Shown here: positions 8,889-17,619 of the stretch, in pieces | How the letters are laid out: each line of letters begins with the position of its first letter | How positions within the stretch are numbered: the first letter of the stretch is position 1 | Assembly (NCBI GenBank): GCA_902363595.1 | Contig: CABJAP010000016.1 | Coordinates: 1-64,000 of the forward strand | Source of the DNA: Clostridia bacterium | Lineage (GTDB): Bacteria; Bacillota; Clostridia; Peptostreptococcales; Anaerovoracaceae | Length of the DNA stretch: 64,000 bases | Direction of reading: 5' to 3' | Made by a program: the position numbers and the translations under genes | The notes under the pieces: generated by a model | What the model saw: the letters and a program-made list of their open reading frames with translations, nothing else | What the model was told of the DNA's origin: nothing | Database searches by the model: none

Positions 8889-10535
8889 TTAATCTTCTTT
8901 TGGAATCGGGTCACACTTCTTTCCAACCAGGAACAAAACAGCGCCCAGAGCCAGCATGGCTACACCGCCCCAGCGAGCGATCTTAATCATTCCCCAGAAA
9001 TTGCTCATGATGCCGGAGCCGTAGGTTTCCAGATAATAATCAGGTCCCCATGACCCTTCGTACCATACCAGAAAGAAGGACCCCAGGAAAGCAATGATGC
9101 CAAACAGAAGGAAAAAGATTCCAAATCTTCCGATGTCGCCCTTGGCCAGCTTGGTCTTGGGGTTGATCGGATTTCCTTCCGGGTCGGTTTTGCTCAGACC
9201 GCCATAAATCCATTTGAAGATGGGGTAGAAGATGACAGCCGCAATGATAGCGATGAATCCCAGAAGGAAATATTCAGTTCCGTTTACCAGGAAGCTGATA
9301 ATTCCTACGATCAGCGGTCCTCCGCATATGTAAAGGGGAGCCAGTTTTCCTTTCATATAGTACAGATTTCCTCTTTTTTCAACCGGATAATCCTTTCTGA
9401 TCTTGACATATGCAAAGCTGAGGCCCACATACAAAACGAACAGAACCGGCGACAAGATGGTAACCAGGATTTCAAAGTTCAGGTTTACCAGCACCAGGTT
9501 GAGCGCTGCCAGGATCAGGATCGGCCAGACAGGCACTCTTCTCTTCTTGGAAACAGTGGATAAGAATTTGGGACAAAGATTATCCTGACACAATACAATA
9601 AAGCTCCTTGATGCCGCGGTAATCGCTGCATTGAAAATCGCACATTGGGCGATAACGGCAACGATCATGAAAGCCGCGCCTGCCCAAGGTCCTACATGCT
9701 GGTACAGTACCGATGAATAGTCGATGCTGACGCCCCATTCGGTCCACGGTCCCGTAGATACGATACCGCCCAAGGTAGGCAGAATGTAGCTGAGGGCGAT
9801 GACAACGATGCCGATTTTCATTCCTTTAGGGATAATCTGCGGATTTTCAATCTCCCCGCCCAGGAAGGAAACCGCCACATAACCGCAGTACATCCAAACG
9901 CCGATGGCAATTCCGGTTCCCCAGCTGGACAGAGCGTTCTGTCCCTGGATAACGATTGGGTCCATAGGATTATACTGCCAATTGGCCATACCTACGAAAG
10001 CCACAGCCGCAAAAGCGATCAGAATAATGATACTGAAAATCGTACTGGCTGTACTTACCTCTTCCAGTCCCATCAAATTGACGATGGTAAAAATAATGAT
10101 GATTGCTGCTTTAATGGCAAAAGACATCAAGGGCGTAAGATTTACGAAAAGCCCGATATAGTCCGCGGCCAGCACGACATAAGCCGCTCCGGTCAAATAC
10201 ATGGCCAGGGAAATCCAAAATCCGAATGAAAATCCCCAGAATTCGCCGAATGCCATCTTGGCCCAAACATATGGGCCGGATTCTACCGGAGCCAGGTTTG
10301 TAAGCTCTGAGCAATAAAGCCCGATGGGCATGGCCCATAGAATTGGAATCAACACTAGCAGAATCAATGTAAGTCCCGGGCCTGCCGATGAAATCATTGA
10401 CTCGATACCAAACGCACCGCCCGCGCACGCGCAATAAATGAAGAACGTCATGGCTGCCAGCGTGAAGGTCTTTTTCTTTAACCCAGGTGTGGCATCAAGT
10501 AGTACCTGCCCCCCTGTGTAACCTTTTTTGGACAT
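8889..10535 (-). CDS. APC-family amino acid permease
   Basis: A 548-residue integral membrane protein with about 12-14 hydrophobic helices and the APC-superfamily first-helix signature GGAFGIESMISSAGPG. This matches the glutamate/GABA-antiporter-like branch of amino acid permeases. The start at 10535 is chosen because AGGAG precedes it; an in-frame upstream ATG would add 17 unlikely residues. It follows the amidohydrolase gene (10648) on the same strand by 112 bases. Amidohydrolase and permease may form one unit for use of an amide or amino-acid derivative (inference); the gap holds a strong hairpin. Confidence 0.88.
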   Translation of the reverse strand: MSKKGYTGGQVLLDATPGLKKKTFTLAAMTFFIYCACAGGAFGIESMISSAGPGLTLILLVLIPILWAMPIGLYCSELTNLAPVESGPYVWAKMAFGEFWGFSFGFWISLAMYLTGAAYVVLAADYIGLFVNLTPLMSFAIKAAIIIIFTIVNLMGLEEVSTASTIFSIIILIAFAAVAFVGMANWQYNPMDPIVIQGQNALSSWGTGIAIGVWMYCGYVAVSFLGGEIENPQIIPKGMKIGIVVIALSYILPTLGGIVSTGPWTEWGVSIDYSSVLYQHVGPWAGAAFMIVAVIAQCAIFNAAITAASRSFIVLCQDNLCPKFLSTVSKKRRVPVWPILILAALNLVLVNLNFEILVTILSPVLFVLYVGLSFAYVKIRKDYPVEKRGNLYYMKGKLAPLYICGGPLIVGIISFLVNGTEYFLLGFIAIIAAVIFYPIFKWIYGGLSKTDPEGNPINPKTKLAKGDIGRFGIFFLLFGIIAFLGSFFLVWYEGSWGPDYYLETYGSGIMSNFWGMIKIARWGGVAMLALGAVLFLVGKKCDPIPKED

Positions 10536-10579
10536 CGTTTGTCTCCTTTCAACATGATTAAAATAATAAAATGATTGCC

Positions 10580-10605
10580 CGATCATTCAAAAATTCGAAT
10601 GATCG
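10580..10605 (-). other. hairpin between amidohydrolase and permease genes
   Basis: Perfect 9-base arms CGATCATTC and GAATGATCG with an 8-base A/T-rich loop lie in the 112-base gap. There is no T-run directly after it. It could be an mRNA stabiliser or an operator for the permease gene. A second short palindrome, CAAACTGGTTTG, lies at about 10617-10628. Confidence 0.5.
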
Positions 10606-10647
10606 ATATACATAACCAAACTGGTTTGTAACTGTAATAAATGTCCA

Positions 10648-12273
10648 CTACGCTTTGTAAGTGGTTACTCCGTCCATAATGGTCTCGCAAACCTTGACTT
10701 TATGAATGTTTTCTGGAGGTATCTCTAAAATATTTTCTTCCAGGATCACAAAATCAGCATATTTACCCGCTTCGATGGATCCAATGACATCTTCCATATG
10801 CATCTGATAGGCATTATTGATGGTAAATCCTTCGATGGCCTCTTTCACAGTCGCGGCTTCGCCGCTGGGTTCCAGCACCGGAGCATCCGGCTGTCCGTAC
10901 ATTTTTCTAGTTACGCACATTTCAATGCTCTTAAGAGGATGCCTGCCGTATTCGTCCACCGGGAAGTCGCTCCCCAATGCCATGCGGGCGCCGCTGTCGA
11001 TAATGCTCCTCATGCGGAAGGTTTCATTGTTGATGTGACCCAGCACTTTATCCATCAATGGATTGCCGTACATCCATACACCTGTGGAATTAGCAATTAT
11101 GTTGTATTTGCCGAACAGCGGTATGTCATCGGGCGCAATATACTGAGAATGGGAGCATGTGATGCGGCAATCGTCATAACCTGCTTCTCTTACCGCCTTA
11201 GCCATTGCGATCACCGACTTGGCCGCCACATCCCCGATGGCATGCATATTGATATTCAGACCGGCTTTCGCCGCCTTTACGCCCACCTCAGCGGACAGCT
11301 TTTCATCCATGAGGGGTTTAACCACAGAGCCGTCTTCCGGGTAGGGCTCACTGATGGCCGCTGAGCGGCTTTCCATGGTACCGTCATTTATGATCTTGAG
11401 AAAGTTCATTCTGAACTTATCATCGTTGTAAATCTTCTGTGCCTTCAAAAGTTCGGAAATTCGAAAATCTACCATCTGCGTATCATCCACGTGGCAGGTG
11501 CAGCCCACAAATCGCTGCAAATATCTGCCGCTGCCTTTTATGGCATCCAGAGCTTCGAAATACTGCTTCTCCAAGTAAGTATACATTCCCATATCCGCAG
11601 TGCCTGTAACGCCCATGGCCGCATAGTCCTCAGAGTTTTTGGCCATGAGGTTGATCACGCTTTCTTCATCAAAGAAGTCGATCTTGCTCATAATCATCGC
11701 TTGAGGCTGACCTTCCACAATATGACCTGCCGGATTTCCTTCCGCGTCTCTTGAAAAATAATGAAGTCCTGGCACAGGATCGGGCGTGTCTTTGGTAATT
11801 CCCGCAGCCTCAAAGCATTTGCTGTTTCCCCAAGCCTCATGAGCGCCGCTTCCCAGGAAAAACATCGGTTTATCCATACAGATGGCGTCCAAAAGTTCCT
11901 TGCGCGGCCCTTTCTCATCGAAAATCCATTCCGCATAGCCCAGGCCGAAATAAGTTTTGTTATCGGGATGCTCTTCCACATATCGTTTAATCTCTGCAAG
12001 GCACTCATCCAGGGTCCAATCGATATCGAATACGACTCCAGACAGCACATGGGCCGCCATCACCGGGTGGCAATGTCCGTCGATGAACCCGGGCAGCATC
12101 ATTTTGCCCTTCAAATCGCAGACTTGCGTGTTGGCATCGCAAAATGCGTCCGCACCGGCCTGATCGCCTGCGTAAACGATTTTATTGCCGCGGGTAACCA
12201 CGGCTTCGACCCACTCGCAATCCTTGTTTACTGTGAAGATCCTGCCGTTTGTGTAAAGTTTATCTGCGCTCAT
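10648..12273 (-). CDS. YtcJ-type metal-dependent amidohydrolase 1
   Basis: 541 residues of the amidohydrolase superfamily (composite domain plus TIM barrel). The metal-binding HxH is H67/H69 in DGHCHP, the lysine position is in LKIINDGT, later histidines lie in NMHAIGD and CSHSQYI, and the metal Asp is in LGSDFPVDEYG. YtcJ-type enzymes hydrolyse exocyclic or cyclic amides; some act on N-substituted formamides, but the substrate here is unknown. It is about 60% identical by eye to the protein at 13832. A MerR-type promoter with a 19-base spacer lies upstream (12331-12362), divergent from the MerR gene at 12460, so it is probably activated by that regulator. Cytoplasmic. Confidence 0.9.
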   Translation of the reverse strand: MSADKLYTNGRIFTVNKDCEWVEAVVTRGNKIVYAGDQAGADAFCDANTQVCDLKGKMMLPGFIDGHCHPVMAAHVLSGVVFDIDWTLDECLAEIKRYVEEHPDNKTYFGLGYAEWIFDEKGPRKELLDAICMDKPMFFLGSGAHEAWGNSKCFEAAGITKDTPDPVPGLHYFSRDAEGNPAGHIVEGQPQAMIMSKIDFFDEESVINLMAKNSEDYAAMGVTGTADMGMYTYLEKQYFEALDAIKGSGRYLQRFVGCTCHVDDTQMVDFRISELLKAQKIYNDDKFRMNFLKIINDGTMESRSAAISEPYPEDGSVVKPLMDEKLSAEVGVKAAKAGLNINMHAIGDVAAKSVIAMAKAVREAGYDDCRITCSHSQYIAPDDIPLFGKYNIIANSTGVWMYGNPLMDKVLGHINNETFRMRSIIDSGARMALGSDFPVDEYGRHPLKSIEMCVTRKMYGQPDAPVLEPSGEAATVKEAIEGFTINNAYQMHMEDVIGSIEAGKYADFVILEENILEIPPENIHKVKVCETIMDGVTTYKA

Positions 12274-12330
12274 GATATCCTCCTTTTATAATAATCATTT
12301 AAATTTTTTAAAAATTTCAACTTTTCATTT

Positions 12331-12362
12331 ATTATATTATCTTGCCTAGGGGTTAGGTCAAG
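12331..12362 (-). promoter_or_regulatory. MerR-type promoter/operator of amidohydrolase 1
   Basis: Minus strand: -35 TTGACC (12356-12361), a 19-base spacer, and -10 TATAAT (12331-12336). The spacer carries a palindrome whose arms are CTTGACCTA and TAGGCAAG around ACCCC (12341-12362). An over-long 19-base spacer filled by a dyad is the hallmark of promoters activated by MerR proteins through DNA untwisting. The same arrangement recurs upstream of amidohydrolase 2. Confidence 0.85.
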
Positions 12363-12392
12363 GTGTTTTTTCAGGTATTTTCTAAAAAACGC

Positions 12393-12421
12393 AAAGTAAT
12401 ACTTTACATTTGTGCTATAAT
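12393..12421 (+). promoter_or_regulatory. probable promoter of the MerR gene, with palindrome
   Basis: TATAAT at 12416-12421 lies about 40 bases before the MerR start codon. A perfect 13-base palindrome, AAAGTAATACTTT (12393-12405), occupies the -35 position, where no good -35 hexamer is visible. A related AAGTAATGCTTTA is found at about 15670, upstream of amidohydrolase 2. Confidence 0.45.
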
Positions 12422-12459
12422 GTCCCTCAGTAGTTGTCGTTTTAGGGTGGGGGTGCGTC

Positions 12460-13782
12460 ATGAAAATCGGGGAGTTCTCGAAAAAGTTCAATGTTTCTGT
12501 TTCTACGGTCCGTCATTATATCAATCTTGGGCTGCTGGTGCCTGAAAAAGATGGATTCCAATACCGATTTACTGCTTCTGATTGTAAGGAGATGGAAATT
12601 ATCATTTCTATGAAGGATGCCGGATTCAAGCTGAATGAATTGAATAAATATCTGAGTATCTTCCGTTTTTACAACAAGGACGATTACTTTCTCTATGAAA
12701 AGCTTGTGGAATACTTGAATGATAAAAAGAATCGTTTGTATGAGGAACGCAATCAAATTAATACCTATATCCGGATGATCAATAAGAAAATCAAAGAAAT
12801 AGAAGCCGATCACATCTATTCGGCGGGCAAGACCGTATATACGGCTATGCCTGAACAGAACGGCCAGCTGCCAGGCTTTCCTCTCAGCGCGGTCACTTTG
12901 CTTTATTGTCCTCGCTGCCAATGCAAGCTCACACTTTCCAATGTGGATATTTGCGGTGATTCAATTGTGAGCGGCATTCTGACCTGCAGCTGCGGATATC
13001 ATGCAGCGATTCGAAACGGAGTGGTGTTTACTGAGAATTTAAAGGATTTGGAAAATGACCCCAAGTTCCTGGAATGTTATTTTGGTGAAGAAAATCTAAT
13101 CACTAATGAGGATGGGATGCTTTTAATGGGGATGAAAGAGCACAGCAATGAGTATCTGACCAACTTATATAAAAGCAGTCTCTGGATATATAATGCGCTG
13201 TCGAGCTACGATTTTCGCGGAAAAACGATCCTTTTTCCGGATCTGTCCTGCCAGTATTTATACAGCCGCCATGACGGAGAGAATGCCCGTAATTGCATCT
13301 TCCTGGTTACGGCTTTATCCGAACGATCAATCCGCTCCATGAGGCAGCATATCGCAAATGCCAATCCCAATCTAAAGGTGGCGTATATCATCAATCAAAA
13401 TGGACGTCTGCCCCTTAAAAATGGCTGCATCGATGTCATAATCGACTACATGGGTTCCTGTAATTTGGGATTCTTTCAGAAAACTCACTATTTGGATACG
13501 GTTATCCCTTATATCGCGCCGGATGCACTAGCGGTAGGTACAGCAGAATATTATTGCCCCGGCAGTCCTTCCATTAGGAGAATTCACGAGCTATATTCCA
13601 ATGCGGCCGCTGATGTCTTTACCTTCGATTTTGTCAAAACGACCTTGGAGAAAAATGACTTTATCATGGAAAAAATCGAAAAAATAAGCAAGGGGTACAA
13701 CCCCGGCCGATTTTTTGAATATCATATCGCCGGGGACACCAGAACCAACATCGTCTATCTTGCTAAACGCAGGATTCTATAG
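12460..13782 (+). CDS. MerR regulator fused to zinc ribbon and methyltransferase-like domain
   Basis: 440 residues. Residues 1-70 are a MerR winged helix (IGEFSKKFNVSVSTVRHYIN) and 75-125 a long coiled coil for dimerisation. Cysteines C150, C153, C176 and C178 form a zinc-ribbon-like CxxC...CxC site. The remaining 250 residues resemble a Rossmann/SAM-methyltransferase-type effector domain in which the usual glycine-rich motif is not clear, so it may bind a ligand rather than catalyse. It is divergent from amidohydrolase 1 and convergent with amidohydrolase 2. Both amidohydrolases carry MerR-type operators, so it probably senses their substrate and activates both. Start preceded by a G-rich ribosome site. 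Confidence 0.8.
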   Translation: MKIGEFSKKFNVSVSTVRHYINLGLLVPEKDGFQYRFTASDCKEMEIIISMKDAGFKLNELNKYLSIFRFYNKDDYFLYEKLVEYLNDKKNRLYEERNQINTYIRMINKKIKEIEADHIYSAGKTVYTAMPEQNGQLPGFPLSAVTLLYCPRCQCKLTLSNVDICGDSIVSGILTCSCGYHAAIRNGVVFTENLKDLENDPKFLECYFGEENLITNEDGMLLMGMKEHSNEYLTNLYKSSLWIYNALSSYDFRGKTILFPDLSCQYLYSRHDGENARNCIFLVTALSERSIRSMRQHIANANPNLKVAYIINQNGRLPLKNGCIDVIIDYMGSCNLGFFQKTHYLDTVIPYIAPDALAVGTAEYYCPGSPSIRRIHELYSNAAADVFTFDFVKTTLEKNDFIMEKIEKISKGYNPGRFFEYHIAGDTRTNIVYLAKRRIL

Positions 13783-13831
13783 CCGTTTTGGTTGGATTGA
13801 ACGTACCTTGCCTCGATGTATCTTTTGATTG

Positions 13832-15457
13832 CTAGCTCTTATATACGGTTTTGCCGTCCATAATTGTTTCACATACTTTAACCTTATGGATTTCGGACAG
13901 CGGAACATCAAAGATGTTCTTTTCCAGGATAACCAAATCTGCATATTTACCTGCTTCTATGGAGCCGAGCCTATCATCCATGTGCATCTGGTAAGCATTA
14001 TTTATGGTGTAGCTTTCGATCCCGTCCTTGACGGAAAGCTTTTCTTCGTAAGGTTTCAGCACCGGCAGCTCGGGATGATTGAACAGCTGTCTCGTGCATC
14101 CCATTTCAATGCCTTTGAGGGGTTCTCTTCCGAATTCATCCACCGGAAAGTCGGAGCCCTGTCCCATGCGGCAGCCGCCTTTTATCATGGTTTTGATCCT
14201 GAATGTATGATTCTGTCTGTCGCCGATTACCTTTTCCATGTCCGGGTTTCCGTAATGCCATACGCAGGTAGTGTTGGCGATCACATTGTATTTGCCGAAC
14301 AGCTCTAGTTCTTCGTCCTTCACATAATCGCAGTGGGAATTGGTAATGCGGCAATCTTCGTACCCCGCTTCCCGGACTGCCTTTGCCATGGCCAGAGTCC
14401 CGCTGATGGCTTCGTCGCCGATGCCATGGACATTGATATTCAGCCCTTCCTTTGCGGCCTCCACGCCCAGCTGTGCGATTTCTTCTCTTGTAAAGAGGGG
14501 CTTGACCATGCTGCCGTCTTCGTCATAAGGCTGGCTCAGGGCTGCGGATCTGGTTTCAAGGGTTCCGTCATTAATGATTTTCAGGAAGTTAATTCTGAAT
14601 TGATCGGTGTCATAGGTTTCTTTATACCTTCTAAGCCTGGGCATCACGATTTCCACATCGCTCTTTTCGGAAACCATGCGGCCGCAGCCGACGAATCTCT
14701 GTTTGTAAGAGCCTTTTTCAATCATTTCCGGCACAGTCTCAAAATAGGCTGGCATAACAAATTCCGGCGCGCCCATGTCGCAGGTCGATGTGACGCCCAT
14801 GGCCGCATAGCCGTCAGAGGCCGCTGCCAGCACTTCTTCGATCTTGTCCGCATCAAAGAAATTTATGTTTTCCATAATCATATTCTGCGTGGCCATCTCC
14901 AGCAGGTGGCCGGTGGGATTTCCATCCTTGTCTCTGTGGAAATAGTGGAATCCCGGGATGGGATCCGGCGTATCTCTGGTGATTCCCGCCAGTTCCAGTG
15001 CCTTTGTGTTGACCCATGCCTCGTGGGCGCTGCTGCCGAGAATCATCATCGGCTTATCTGGGCAGATGGCATCCAGCAGTTCTTTCTTTGGTCCTGTTTC
15101 ATCGAACATCCACTCCGCGTACCCGATGCCAAAATAAGTGTCGCTTTCAGGATGTTCTTTCACAAACCGCTGGATTTCCGCCAGACATTCCTCCGGGCTC
15201 CATTCGATCTGAAGATATACGCCGCAAAGGTAATGGGCTGCCATCACAGGGTGGCAGTGGCCGTCGATGAAACCTGGCAGCATCATCTTTCCTTCCAGAT
15301 CGCAAATCTTCGTATTCTCGTCGCATAGCGCTTCCGCTCCGTCCCTGTCCCCCACGTAAACAATCCTGTTTCCTTCTACGGCGACGGCCTGCGCCCACTC
15401 CTGGTCCTTGTTCACTGTGTAAATTTTGCCGTTTATAAATAGTTTATCCGCGCTCAT
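13832..15457 (-). CDS. YtcJ-type metal-dependent amidohydrolase 2
   Basis: 541 residues, the same length as the paralogue at 10648 and collinear with it throughout. Conserved metal positions are DGHCHP (H67, H69), LKIINDGT, NVHGIGDEA, TNSHCDYV and GSDFPVDEFG. AGGAGG precedes the ATG. It is transcribed toward the MerR gene, with only 50 bases between the two convergent ends. A MerR-type operator almost identical to that of amidohydrolase 1 lies at 15605-15636. The two copies probably arose by duplication and may have diverged in substrate. No permease accompanies this copy. Confidence 0.9.
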   Translation of the reverse strand: MSADKLFINGKIYTVNKDQEWAQAVAVEGNRIVYVGDRDGAEALCDENTKICDLEGKMMLPGFIDGHCHPVMAAHYLCGVYLQIEWSPEECLAEIQRFVKEHPESDTYFGIGYAEWMFDETGPKKELLDAICPDKPMMILGSSAHEAWVNTKALELAGITRDTPDPIPGFHYFHRDKDGNPTGHLLEMATQNMIMENINFFDADKIEEVLAAASDGYAAMGVTSTCDMGAPEFVMPAYFETVPEMIEKGSYKQRFVGCGRMVSEKSDVEIVMPRLRRYKETYDTDQFRINFLKIINDGTLETRSAALSQPYDEDGSMVKPLFTREEIAQLGVEAAKEGLNINVHGIGDEAISGTLAMAKAVREAGYEDCRITNSHCDYVKDEELELFGKYNVIANTTCVWHYGNPDMEKVIGDRQNHTFRIKTMIKGGCRMGQGSDFPVDEFGREPLKGIEMGCTRQLFNHPELPVLKPYEEKLSVKDGIESYTINNAYQMHMDDRLGSIEAGKYADLVILEKNIFDVPLSEIHKVKVCETIMDGKTVYKS

Positions 15458-15604
15458 TTTTTCCTCCTCTTTTTTTCAATCCCGGGCTCTCTTGGAAATA
15501 TCTTATAATTGTCAGCCGCCGGACCGCCCAACGCCTTTTCATGAAATCTATCACAGAGCCCGCCTTGTTATGCTAATTTTTTAAAAATTTTTACTATTTA
15601 ATTA

Positions 15605-15636
15605 ATTATAGTATCTTCTCTAGGGGTTAAGTCAAG
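15605..15636 (-). promoter_or_regulatory. MerR-type promoter/operator of amidohydrolase 2
   Basis: Minus strand: -35 TTGACT (15630-15635), a 19-base spacer, and -10 TATAAT (15605-15610). The palindrome arms are CTTGACTTA and TAGAGAAG around ACCCC (15615-15636). The core TAACCCCTAG and the following AGATA are shared exactly with the operator at 12331-12362. Confidence 0.85.
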
Positions 15637-16053
15637 ATGTATTTTGATTTGTTTTTGTGAAAAATCTGAAGTAATGCTTTAGGTTTTGGGGAAATGAGGC
15701 GGCGCTCGTTGAGCCGCCGCCAGGTTAGCGGGAGGCGAGATACGCAATTCGGTTTATTATCGTGATCTTCCTTTCCTGCATTGCGTTACGATGATTTTTT
15801 TCGCTAATTGTAGATTGCGGCTGTACTAGCGATTATTTCTCGCCATTTTAGGGCTGGGGAGCCGCAAAATGTCCTTGTTTTTATCGTGAAATGGGTGCTT
15901 CTGGGGCTGGAGCGATGGTTTGTTGGCAGACCCGCCTGGAGCCGGGCTGCTTTGATGGTGAACCGGGGAAAGGGGGAGGGGCGTGGCAGGCTGGAGAAAT
16001 GGGGGGCTATCGTAAAGCGAGAAATATTGGGTGAATCAAGACATTTTTAGGAT
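15637..16053 (+). other. gene-free G-rich intergenic region
   Basis: No credible gene is present. It holds a stretch resembling the MerR-gene promoter region (15637-15690), a GGCGGC/GCCGCC hairpin at about 15692-15712, a dispersed repeat (15754-15802) and a G-rich segment (15850-16015) of unlike composition to its neighbours. Confidence 0.5.
15754..15802 (+). repeat. dispersed intergenic repeat R2, copy A
   Basis: Shares TTATCGTGATCTT, then CCTTT, then GCGTT(A/C)ACGATGA and a T-run with 59319-59367. It contains an internal inverted repeat ATCGTGA...TACGAT. Both copies sit in G-rich, gene-free DNA. Confidence 0.5.
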
Positions 16054-16131
16054 GATTTTTCCCGGTGCGCACAGCGGTTTCATGAAAAACTATCGGGTTT
16101 TGAGAAATACTACTTCTATATTGATACTTTT
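16054..16131 (+). repeat. dispersed intergenic repeat R1, copy A
   Basis: About 78 bases similar to 45770-45849. Shared blocks include GATTTTTCCC, AAAACTATCGG, TTGAGAAATAC, CTTCTAT and ATTGATACTTTT in the same order and spacing. This copy lacks the right inverted arm present at 45876-45921. It abuts the 3' end of the sigma-54 activator gene. Confidence 0.65.
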
Positions 16132-16138
16132 GGCACAT

Positions 16139-17590
16139 CTATTTATCGTCTTCGCCATTTCTAATTTTTTTATATATGGCAGTCCTATGTACATCCAGTT
16201 TTTCTGCAGCTTTTGCAATCGACCCATTGGATTCATTTATAACTTTTCTAATATATGCCAATTCAACCCTTGTCATATAATCTTTCAATGTTTCTTCACG
16301 ATTGCCATCCAAGTCTGATCTGTCATGCCCGCCCGCTGAAAATCGATCGCCATTCTCATATTCATCATCATCTGATAGTTCACCGCTCAACAGCTCACTC
16401 AGGAATTCCTTTCCGATCGTATTCTCTTGCATAGACAAAATCACGGCTCGTTGGATAAAATTGTTAAGCTGCCTGATGTTGCCGGGCCAATCGTAATTAT
16501 ATAACACGTCTACAGCACCTTTTGCAAAGACTTTATTTGTTTGGTATAATTCATTGGATTTTTGCAATAAGTTTTCCGCAATATCTTTTATTTCATCTTT
16601 CCGCTCTTTTAACGGAGGTATTTTTATAGAGATTACATTTAATCTATAATACAAGTCTTCTCGAAAGGTTCCCACTTTCATCATTGTTTTAAGGTTTCGA
16701 TTCGTTGCCGAGATAATCCTTACATTAATTTTACGTGAGACAGTCCCGCCAACCCGCATCAGAAATCCGCTATCCAGCACTTTTAACAGCTTTGCCTGAA
16801 TTTGTAAGGGCATTTCGCCTATTTCATCCAGAAATAATGTCCCGTTATTGGCGATTTCAAGCAGGCCCTTTTTCCCGCTGTCATTGGCTCCGGTAAAAGC
16901 ACCTTTTTCATATCCGAACAGCTCCGATTCGAGAAGATTTTCTGGTAACGCGGCGCAATTAAGCTCAAGGAATCTTTCTTTTGAGCGCTTGCTGTTTTCA
17001 TGGATGTATTTAGCCATGACACCTTTTCCGGTTCCTGTTTGCCCTAACAAGATAATGGCACAATCTGTTTGAGATGCATAAAAACTCCTTTTTACAATCT
17101 CCTTCATCTGTTTGCTGTTATAGATATATTTTGTTCTCGATGTTAACAATTGGTCATACATCCCTGTTATGTCATTATTACTGCCATAATATCGGTCATA
17201 GAATTTCTTTATCACCGATAATGGCCTGCAATTTGTAATTACATATTGTAGTCCTCCGTTGTCATCAAACACAGGCTTGCTTGTAGACATAATTTCAATC
17301 CCGCCTCTTGTTTTAACAAGACCTGTATAGATCTCACCCGACTCTGCAGCCTTTGTGCTTGGCGATCCCTCATATGCACCGCTGTCTATAATATCCGCAA
17401 TTCTGTGTCCGATCAGCTCTTCATAAGACATGTCCAACATGTTTACAACTGCTGGATTTGCTAACACCAGTTTTCCATTTTTATCTACCACAAAAAGCCC
17501 GTCATGTGAGTTATATACAAAATCAGAAAGAATATCCTTATCAAAAATATCATTTCCACTTATCATCTTTTCAAATTCCAATTTATGCAT
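16139..17590 (-). CDS. PAS-containing sigma-54-dependent activator
   Basis: 483 residues. A PAS sensor domain spans about residues 22-125. The sigma-54 AAA+ domain spans about 155-385, with Walker A GQTGTGKG (183-190), the sigma-54-contacting GAFTGA loop (230-235), Walker B LFLDEIGEM, and the arginine-finger region YYRLNVISI. A Fis-type HTH occupies the last 45 residues (GSIAKAAEKLDVHRTAIYKK). The start at 17590 is preferred to an in-frame ATG at 17617 because AGAGGAA precedes it. It has no receiver domain, so it probably binds a small ligand. The sigma-54 promoters and palindromes at 24.0-24.2, 30.1-30.3 and 43.9-44.1 kb are its likely targets. Confidence 0.92.
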   Translation of the reverse strand: MHKLEFEKMISGNDIFDKDILSDFVYNSHDGLFVVDKNGKLVLANPAVVNMLDMSYEELIGHRIADIIDSGAYEGSPSTKAAESGEIYTGLVKTRGGIEIMSTSKPVFDDNGGLQYVITNCRPLSVIKKFYDRYYGSNNDITGMYDQLLTSRTKYIYNSKQMKEIVKRSFYASQTDCAIILLGQTGTGKGVMAKYIHENSKRSKERFLELNCAALPENLLESELFGYEKGAFTGANDSGKKGLLEIANNGTLFLDEIGEMPLQIQAKLLKVLDSGFLMRVGGTVSRKINVRIISATNRNLKTMMKVGTFREDLYYRLNVISIKIPPLKERKDEIKDIAENLLQKSNELYQTNKVFAKGAVDVLYNYDWPGNIRQLNNFIQRAVILSMQENTIGKEFLSELLSGELSDDDEYENGDRFSAGGHDRSDLDGNREETLKDYMTRVELAYIRKVINESNGSIAKAAEKLDVHRTAIYKKIRNGEDDK

Positions 17591-17619
17591 TGCTGTTCCT
17601 CTTGTGTGTATTTTCATGG

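Noticed and set aside
14333..15328. 331-codon plus-strand frame
   Set aside because: Antisense of amidohydrolase 2. It is rich in His and Cys from the complementary codons, with no ribosome site.
16031..16318. 95-codon plus-strand frame overlapping the sigma-54 activator
   Set aside because: Lies mostly antisense to the activator's HTH region and begins in repeat R1.
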